Positions 58,460 to 64,000 of a DNA stretch of 64,000 nt are shown here, one piece after another (the first letter of the stretch is position 1; every line of letters starts with the position of its first letter). The stretch is from JBLMYQ01 sp050260055 (GTDB lineage: Bacteria; Bacillota; Clostridia; Acetivibrionales; UBA4821), in assembly GCA_050260055.1 (NCBI GenBank), contig JBLNBO010000020.1:21177-85176 (forward strand), read 5' to 3'. The notes below the pieces were generated by a model. That model did not search any database. It was not told where the DNA came from and was given only the letters and a program-made list of their open reading frames with translations. Made by a program: the position numbers and the translations under genes.

Positions 58460-59323
58460 TTATTTTACAACCGTTTTTAGATACTTTAAAAATTCCTCTT
58501 TAAGTTCTTCTCTGTGTAAGGCAAACTCAACTGTAGCTTTAAGATATCCAAGCTTATCCCCGACATCATATCTTTTCCCAATAAAATCATATGCATAAAT
58601 TGCTTCTTGCTTTGAAAGTTCTCTCAAAGCATCTGTCAACTGAATCTCTCCACCTGCGCCCGGTTCAAGCTTTTCTAAACACTCGAAAACTTTTGGAGAC
58701 AAAATATATCTTCCAAGTATAGCAATATTTGATTGAGCTTGTGTTTTTTCTGGCTTTTCTATCATATTTTTTACTTTATATATTCTTTCTTCAATTTTAT
58801 TGCATTCAACTATACCGTATTTGTTAACCTCTTCCCAATCAACCATCTGCACTCCAAGTATTGATGTCTTATATTCATTGTAAATATCTATTAATTGCCC
58901 AATACAAGGCTGTTCAGATTTGACTATATCATCACCAAGTAATACAGCAAACGGTTCATCTCCAACAAAAGACCTTGCACAATATATGGCATGCCCCAAG
59001 CCCTTTGGCTCTTTCTGCCTAATATAATGAATATCAACTAAATTTGAGATGTCTTTAACAAGGCTTAAAAGTTCACCTTTACCAGACTTTTGAAGCTCCA
59101 TTTCAAGCTCAAGGGATTTGTCAAAATGATCTTCAATAGACCTTTTATTGCGCCCAGTCACTATAATAATATCCTCAATACCAGCTTCAATAGCTTCCTC
59201 AACAATAAATTGAATTGTAGGCTTATCAACAATTGGAAGCATTTCTTTAGGCTGGGCCTTGGTTGCCGGCAAGAATCTAGTACCCAATCCTGCCGCAGGA
59301 ATAATTGCTTTTCTAACTTTCAA
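58460..59323 (-). CDS. galU: UTP-glucose-1-phosphate uridylyltransferase
   Basis: Makes UDP-glucose for polysaccharide and glycolipid synthesis. The 287-residue protein begins with the nucleotide-binding motif AAGLGTRFLPATKAQPKEMLP (split here: AAGLGTRFLP then KEMLPIVDKP), followed by EPFAVLLGDD (about 107-116), VEKPEKTQAQSNIAILGRYIL-like MIEKPEK and GRYIL, and EIQLTDAL (about 225). Upstream of the phosphohexomutase on the same strand; with it forms a glucose-activation pair for the EPS genes. Confidence 0.96.
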   Translation of the reverse strand: MKVRKAIIPAAGLGTRFLPATKAQPKEMLPIVDKPTIQFIVEEAIEAGIEDIIIVTGRNKRSIEDHFDKSLELEMELQKSGKGELLSLVKDISNLVDIHYIRQKEPKGLGHAIYCARSFVGDEPFAVLLGDDIVKSEQPCIGQLIDIYNEYKTSILGVQMVDWEEVNKYGIVECNKIEERIYKVKNMIEKPEKTQAQSNIAILGRYILSPKVFECLEKLEPGAGGEIQLTDALRELSKQEAIYAYDFIGKRYDVGDKLGYLKATVEFALHREELKEEFLKYLKTVVK

Positions 59324-59452
59324 GATTTTTCTCCTTAAAAATTATGTTTCAGACTAATTCTTTCAAACTGTACTTGTATACAAATTGTTTATCAGTCTGA
59401 ATTTTTTAGTAGAATCATTATAACATATATTGGCTTTTCTTCAAGCAAAAAA

Positions 59453-59477
59453 AGAACCTTTCCGTAAGAAAGGTTCT
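59453..59477 (-). terminator. intrinsic terminator of the glycosylphosphotransferase gene
   Basis: AGAACCTTTC (59453-59462) pairs with GAAAGGTTCT (59468-59477); the reverse strand continues with T7. Confidence 0.93.
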
Positions 59478-59485
59478 AAATATCA

Positions 59486-60868
59486 TTAAACATCAATTAG
59501 TTTCTTGCCTTCAGTTCGAGCCAGGCTGCCTTCATCAATAGCTTTGAGCCCTTCAGCACCATGTCTCATTAATACAATGTTTAAGGTCTGTAGGATTATT
59601 TTAATATCATACAAAATTGAATAGTTTCTAATATACAGCAAATCATACCTTAGCTTATCTTCAGGTTCGGTCGAATACTTGCCTAAAACTTGAGCTAATC
59701 CGGTGATTCCTGCTTTTACATGAGTACGGTATTCATAACCTGGAATCTCCTTCTTAAACTGTTCTACAAAGTGGGGTCTCTCAGGCCTTGGTCCAACCAC
59801 ACTCATATCACCCTTCAAAACATTAAGAAACTGCGGCAGCTCGTCTATCCTTGTTTTCCTTAAAAAATTCCCTACAGAAGTTATTCTATCATCATTTTCT
59901 GCGGAGAGAGTCGGCCCGGTAATTTCTTCGGCATTATTAACCATTGTCCTGAATTTATATACATCAAATTCTCTTCCGCCTCTAGTAACCCTTTCCTGAC
60001 TATAAAAAACCGGCCCTTTTGAATTTAGCTTTATCGCAATAGCTGAAATTAATAATACAGGCGAAAAGATAATCAATGCAATGGTTGAGAAAACTATATC
60101 AAAAAGCCTTTTAATCATTTTTTGTACAATTGAAAGTTTAAGCTGTTCAACTTCAAAGGTTGCTATATCATCAAACTGAAGCATTTGAGCTTTATAAAGC
60201 AGTATCTCTGACATATCAGGCATAATATATATACCTTTTCCATTATTCATGCAGTATCCAATTATTCTTTTTTTTGTTTCATCTGGCACGGAAGAACTAA
60301 TAAAAACATCATTATTATTGTTGATTAATCTGAAAACGTTTTCAATATCTGCTATATCACAAGTGTTCTTTATGTTTAAAAGCATATTTGAAGCCGGTGC
60401 CTTAATCTTACCAACAATACTATCTAGGTCATCATCCTGAGTCCCAATAACAATTACATTTCGTGTATCAAGAATATACTTCCTGATTTCCCAAGCAAAC
60501 ATCCTCCATAATACAAGTAAAGCAATCTGCAAAACAGGAGAAACAAGCAGTATGCTTCTTGGGAATGAGAACCCTTGGTTGATATATGTTATCGCAATGG
60601 TTGTTATACACAAAAGCATAATTGCAAGAACAATTGAGTATACAGTTTCGTATAGAGATTTTTTCAAAGGCTTTAAAAGCCCATACAAATCAAAGTATAA
60701 CAGGGCTGCAATAGTTATAAACGGTATAATCTCTATATATGGACCAATATTGTACCTTGGGGGGTTAAAGTCAAACTTCATCATAAATGCAATATAAAAT
60801 CCCAAGTTTATAAGCAATATATCCACTAGTACAACTACAATATTAAAGATTTTGTTCTTAATTTTCAT
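59486..60868 (-). CDS. polyprenyl glycosylphosphotransferase (WbaP/WcaJ type), initiating EPS synthase
   Basis: Transfers the first sugar-phosphate to undecaprenyl phosphate. The 460-residue protein has four N-terminal membrane helices, a cytosolic CoA-binding-like region (about 140-250), a fifth helix (about 272-293) and the catalytic Bac_transf domain (about 255-455) with YSQERVTRGGREFDVYKFRTMV, DELPQFLNVLKGDMSVVGPRPERP and ITGLAQV. Sugar preference (glucose or galactose) cannot be read here. It is downstream of the GT genes on the same strand. Confidence 0.94.
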   Translation of the reverse strand: MKIKNKIFNIVVVLVDILLINLGFYIAFMMKFDFNPPRYNIGPYIEIIPFITIAALLYFDLYGLLKPLKKSLYETVYSIVLAIMLLCITTIAITYINQGFSFPRSILLVSPVLQIALLVLWRMFAWEIRKYILDTRNVIVIGTQDDDLDSIVGKIKAPASNMLLNIKNTCDIADIENVFRLINNNNDVFISSSVPDETKKRIIGYCMNNGKGIYIMPDMSEILLYKAQMLQFDDIATFEVEQLKLSIVQKMIKRLFDIVFSTIALIIFSPVLLISAIAIKLNSKGPVFYSQERVTRGGREFDVYKFRTMVNNAEEITGPTLSAENDDRITSVGNFLRKTRIDELPQFLNVLKGDMSVVGPRPERPHFVEQFKKEIPGYEYRTHVKAGITGLAQVLGKYSTEPEDKLRYDLLYIRNYSILYDIKIILQTLNIVLMRHGAEGLKAIDEGSLARTEGKKLIDV

Positions 60869-60907
60869 GGTAATTCCCCATTTCTATTTCCATACTGAGC
60901 CAAGAAA

Positions 60908-60940
60908 AATATGCCTGCACAGAAAACAAAAAGGCATATT
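60908..60940 (-). terminator. weak hairpin after the GT2 gene
   Basis: AATATGCC (60908-60915) and GGCATATT (60933-60940) around a 17-base loop, without a clear T run. It lies in the 190-base gap between the GT2 gene and the glycosylphosphotransferase, which otherwise holds nothing I can identify. Confidence 0.4.
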
Positions 60941-61057
60941 AACTTAAACTATTATATTTAAATGCTCTACGTTTGTAAATAAGAATCAACTTCCATTCTG
61001 GTAAAATCGTTCTATATATTGCCCCTGATCCTTTTATTATTAAGCCTATACTGATGG

Positions 61058-61876
61058 TTATTTTATTCTTCTATAAAGTTTCTGGGTGTTTAGGAAATAT
61101 CCATGTTTGATAAAAAAATATACCAAACCTTTTATATGTTCAAGAGTCATCCATGAAAAGAATTTCTTTTTGGTTATTCTCTGCTCGTAATGAACCGCTT
61201 CCGCATAAGGATAGTAAACAACCTCCCAACCAGCCAGCCACATTCTTAAACACAAATCAATATCCTCAGGAGCATAAAAGATTTTCTCATCAAATCCACC
61301 AATTTGGCTTAATGCATCTTTCCTTATAATGTGACATGCAGTAATTGCATAATCAACTTTAATTGGAGATTGGACATTTTTCAAATCATAATATTCTTCT
61401 TTATATAATTTATTTTCTGCCCACTTAGTATCAATCCTGCGCAGCAGTTTTGTTATAACAGTTGGAAATCTTCTGGCATTTTCCTGAATACTTCCATCCT
61501 CATATCTTAATCTTGGTGCACATATTGCAATTCTATTTTCGTTCAGCATATACGATACAACCTTACTGACAGTTTCAGGCATCAAATATGTATCACTGTC
61601 CAATACAACAATGAAGTTCCCCCTTGCCCTGGAAATTCCCTGGTTTCTTGCAACAGTAGTGCCCTCGTTCCTAAGATTTCTAATAATAATTGCTCTTGGA
61701 CATGTACTGTTAATAAGCTCAACCGTGTTATCAGATGAACCATTATCTACAACAATAACTTCATAAGGTAGGCCCGCAGCCCCATCCTCAAGTGAAGCGA
61801 AACACTTTTCAATGAACTTTGCAGAATTCCAGGTTAATATTAGAAAAGAAACCTGTATCTCATTATCCTTTGTCAT
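61058..61876 (-). CDS. family 2 glycosyltransferase
   Basis: A 272-residue GT-A enzyme adding a sugar to a lipid-linked or growing polysaccharide. The nucleotide-sugar site shows VIVVDNGSSDNTVELI (about 41), the metal-binding DSD in VVLDSDTYLMPE (about 92-94) and FYAPEDIDLCLRMWLAGW (about 205) with a likely catalytic ED. A rhamnosyltransferase-like family member (WcaA/RfbN type). Donor and acceptor are not identifiable. Reverse strand, same direction as the other EPS genes. Confidence 0.92.
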   Translation of the reverse strand: MTKDNEIQVSFLILTWNSAKFIEKCFASLEDGAAGLPYEVIVVDNGSSDNTVELINSTCPRAIIIRNLRNEGTTVARNQGISRARGNFIVVLDSDTYLMPETVSKVVSYMLNENRIAICAPRLRYEDGSIQENARRFPTVITKLLRRIDTKWAENKLYKEEYYDLKNVQSPIKVDYAITACHIIRKDALSQIGGFDEKIFYAPEDIDLCLRMWLAGWEVVYYPYAEAVHYEQRITKKKFFSWMTLEHIKGLVYFFIKHGYFLNTQKLYRRIK

Positions 61877-61959
61877 TCAGACATTCCTTTCTCATAGTAA
61901 ATAACCATTAATTGCAAAAAATAGTCTTCCCCGCAAAATTTTTGTGTCTTTATAATTTA

Positions 61960-63096
61960 TTATTTTTCCAATTGCGGTCCTGCCGCTCTATAAGCCTCCA
62001 GGGTCTTGACTGCGCAATTACTCCATGTATATTTTTGTGCCTGTACAAGTCCCTTTTCTACTAATGTATTATACATATCTCTATTATTGATCAATTCAAT
62101 TATTGCATCCTTGATTTCATTTTCTTTGTAAGGATTTACTTTGATTCCTGCATCTCCGGCTACTTCTTTCATAGAAGAAATATTACCAGTTATACATGGC
62201 AGGCCACTTGCCATAGCCTCAACCAGGGGAAGCCCAAACCCTTCATATATAGAAACGTATAATAGTATTTTTGCACCTCTATAAAGGTTAGGCAAATCTT
62301 CATCTCTTACGAAATCAGTAAAAATTACATCCTTTTCAAGGTTATTCTCTTTGAAATAGCTAAAGACTTCTTCATACATCCAGTTTTTTCTTCCGCAAAT
62401 AACAAATTTGTACTTATCCTTTATCTCTTGCGGAAGACTGTTATATGCTTTGAGCATTCTCACAATATTTTTACGTGCATCAATCATTCCAACAAATAAG
62501 AAGTATTCACTCTCGATACCATAAGATTTTAAAAGATTTCTATCAACATCAGCAGAGTCAAAGAAGCGTTCATCTGCCCCCAGAGGAACTACAGTGATGT
62601 TTGCTCCTTTTACCGTCAATATACTCTTAATATCTTCAAGCGTTGCATAAGAATCGGATATTATAGCTTCTGCCCTTCTAACGGATAGCCACATATACAC
62701 TCTGAATAAATACCTTTTGACAAAGTTATGTACCTTGGGAACAATAAAAAAAGACATATCATGAAAGGTTACAACATGCTTGACCTTGCTAAAATAAGGC
62801 ATTGTATAATGTGGAGAGTGAAGCAAGTCTATTTTGTATTTTTTCAGCTGGCCTGGTAGAATAAACTGCTCCCAAAGCAGCCTCAGCCACACTTTCCTCA
62901 AGTATTTACTTTTAACATCAATAAGTTTGAAATTCGGATTTGAAATATTAAAACCTAATATATCATCATCATGAATAAATAGGTAATATGTATTTTCGGT
63001 ATCAATCTTTTGAAGAGAATCTATTAAATTATATAAATACCTGCCAACTCCGCTTTTCTTTTTCGGAATTGAAGTTAGATCAATTGCTATATTCAT
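61960..63096 (-). CDS. family 4 glycosyltransferase
   Basis: A 378-residue GT-B enzyme. The N-terminal domain begins MNIAIDLTSIPKKKSGVGRYLYNLI; the C-terminal nucleotide-sugar domain has FLFVGMIDARKNIVRMLKAY, FTDFVRDEDLPNLYRGA and the EX7E motif ...YEGFGLPLVEAMASGLP (about 283-300), typical of retaining mannosyl- or glucosyltransferases. It follows another GT4 gene by 13 bases, with which it shares about a similar layout; likely sequential steps in the same repeat unit. Confidence 0.94.
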   Translation of the reverse strand: MNIAIDLTSIPKKKSGVGRYLYNLIDSLQKIDTENTYYLFIHDDDILGFNISNPNFKLIDVKSKYLRKVWLRLLWEQFILPGQLKKYKIDLLHSPHYTMPYFSKVKHVVTFHDMSFFIVPKVHNFVKRYLFRVYMWLSVRRAEAIISDSYATLEDIKSILTVKGANITVVPLGADERFFDSADVDRNLLKSYGIESEYFLFVGMIDARKNIVRMLKAYNSLPQEIKDKYKFVICGRKNWMYEEVFSYFKENNLEKDVIFTDFVRDEDLPNLYRGAKILLYVSIYEGFGLPLVEAMASGLPCITGNISSMKEVAGDAGIKVNPYKENEIKDAIIELINNRDMYNTLVEKGLVQAQKYTWSNCAVKTLEAYRAAGPQLEK

Positions 63097-63109
63097 TTAA
63101 TTCTCCCTC

Positions 63110-64000
63110 TTATAAAGCTTTATATATATCCATCACCTTTTTTGCCGAATCTTCCCATGAAAATTTACGGGCTTGAACAAGTCCTTTTTCGGACATTTCC
63201 CTTCTCAAGCTGTCGTCATAGATAAGCCTGTCCATTTCATAAGCAATATTCTCTATATCCAGAGCATTTACAAGTATACCTGCATCTCCTACCACTTCAG
63301 GCAGTGAAGATTTATTTGAAACGATAACAGGTGTACCGCATGCCATAGCCTCCAATGGTGGAATCCCAAAACCTTCGTAAAGCGATGGAAATACAAATGC
63401 CAGAGCGCAGGAATAAAGGGCAGCAGCATCTTCCTCTGCGACATATCCTGTAAAAATCACTTTTTCTTCTAGTCCAAGTTCTCTTACAAGTAAAAACACT
63501 TCTTCGTACATCCAGCCTTTTCTTCCAGCAAGCACAAGGCTAATATCATTATTCTTTTCTGAAAGGATTTTAAAGGCTTTAATAATTGAATTAATATTCT
63601 TTCTTGGCTCTATTGTACCAAAGTATAAGATATATTCATTGTTAATGCTATATTTTTCTTTAACGAGCTTAAAGTCTTTATTTGGATAGAATATATCCCC
63701 ATCTACTGCCGGATAAGCAATTTCGATTTTATCCGGTGAAATTTCCATAAACTCTGTTATTTCATTCTTAGTATTTTCAGAAATGGTTAAAATTACATCT
63801 GCATCTTCACAAGACCGTTTAAGATTTTTTTTATGTATATTATAGGTTGGTTTGCTCATTGTTTCCGGATAGCGGATATAAACCATATCATAGACTGTGT
63901 TAACAACCTTACCTTTAATTCTAGGAGGAATTATGAAATTGAAGAAGTGGTAGATGTCTGCTTTTGAATTAAAGAAAAGATTATATGGAATAAGACCTAA
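63110..64000 (-). CDS. family 4 glycosyltransferase, 5' end beyond the window
   Basis: A retaining GT-B enzyme with at least 296 residues in the window. The ATG at 63886 is not the start: the frame continues open to 64000 and upstream codons give NFIIPPRIKGKVVNTVYDM, the expected GT4 N-domain. The C-domain has LYFGTIEPRKNINSIIKAF, FTGYVAEEDAAALYSCA, and the EX7E motif YEGFGIPPLEAMACGTP. It is the upstream neighbour of the GT4 at 61960. Confidence 0.94.
   Translation of the reverse strand, partial: LGLIPYNLFFNSKADIYHFFNFIIPPRIKGKVVNTVYDMVYIRYPETMSKPTYNIHKKNLKRSCEDADVILTISENTKNEITEFMEISPDKIEIAYPAVDGDIFYPNKDFKLVKEKYSINNEYILYFGTIEPRKNINSIIKAFKILSEKNNDISLVLAGRKGWMYEEVFLLVRELGLEEKVIFTGYVAEEDAAALYSCALAFVFPSLYEGFGIPPLEAMACGTPVIVSNKSSLPEVVGDAGILVNALDIENIAYEMDRLIYDDSLRREMSEKGLVQARKFSWEDSAKKVMDIYKAL

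Overview
The window looks like chromosomal core DNA of a low-GC, endospore-forming member of the Clostridia. The evidence is: sporulation genes (spoIIID, spoIIQ, spoIVFA, spoIVFB); a MinC-MinD-MinE system in the same neighbourhood; Mbl beside SpoIIID; strong AGGAGG ribosome sites with many GTG/TTG starts; CtsR-type heat-shock operators; and an S-layer-anchored giant surface protein. Domain content (SLH, copper-amine-oxidase-like stalk domains, WG repeats, Big_5 repeats) fits the Ruminiclostridium/Acetivibrio side of the class, but I cannot assign a species. No insertion sequence, prophage block or CRISPR array was seen.

Layout. 1-2.1 kb: a small lipoprotein, a DnaJ-like co-chaperone and an Hsp20 with a CtsR-bracketed promoter. 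2.2-7.2 kb: a 1693-residue cell-surface C25 (gingipain-like) protein with seven tandem Big_5 domains and three SLH modules. 7.4-9.3 kb: two-subunit Fe-S fumarase whose subunit genes are separated by a highly structured 445-base gap. 9.4-12.2 kb: mbl, spoIIID, spoIIQ, veg. 12.5-13.9 kb: a PIN-PhoH ATPase. 13.9-20.5 kb: a reverse-strand operon recJ, 5'-nucleotidase, radical SAM enzyme resembling the lipid-coupling Tes family, an ICMT-type methyltransferase, DUF4395, lgt and a membrane protein. 20.5-21.1 kb: a stand-alone lipoprotein gene with a structured leader. 21.1-26.1 kb: a helicase-helicase-nuclease trio resembling a deconstructed AddAB. 26.2-31.9 kb: membrane proteins, a WG-repeat protein, a phosphate permease with its accessory protein, a MscS channel and two small unknown genes. 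31.9-43.7 kb: the shape/division/sporulation cluster DUF4321-maf-radC-mreB-mreC-mreD-PBP2-minC, then minD-minE-rodA, then spoIVFA-spoIVFB. 43.9-48.7 kb: mecA and a group of uncharacterised envelope proteins. 48.9-54 kb: birA, a VTT protein, a holin-like fusion, tRNA-Pro, hisS and a TtcA-like thiolase. 54-64 kb: a secreted NAGPA-type glycosidase followed by an exopolysaccharide precursor and glycosyltransferase cluster that runs off the window.

The strongest regulatory observation is upstream of hisS (51624-51912). A consensus promoter is followed by a 19-codon leader ORF containing five consecutive His codons. Four mutually exclusive RNA segments and an intrinsic terminator then follow, in an order that gives the logic of classical histidine attenuation. 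I see no T-box there, although T-boxes are the usual control of aminoacyl-tRNA synthetase genes in Firmicutes. Other points worth a look: a GGA-rich hairpin string between the fumarase genes (possible CsrA-binding RNA), a predicted leaderless mRNA for the TtcA-like gene, a PBP2 gene with no conventional start codon for its membrane anchor, and a possible pseudoknot in the minD leader.

The genes work together mainly in envelope growth and sporulation: precursor insertion (RodA, PBP2, MreBCD, Mbl), septum placement (MinCDE), engulfment and forespore signalling (SpoIIQ, SpoIVFA/B, SpoIIID), lipoprotein maturation (Lgt) and surface polysaccharide synthesis (phosphohexomutase, GalU, polyprenyl glycosylphosphotransferase, GT2 and GT4 enzymes). 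Start codons were chosen from ribosome-site spacing and often differ from the longest possible frame; nothing here was tested by database search.
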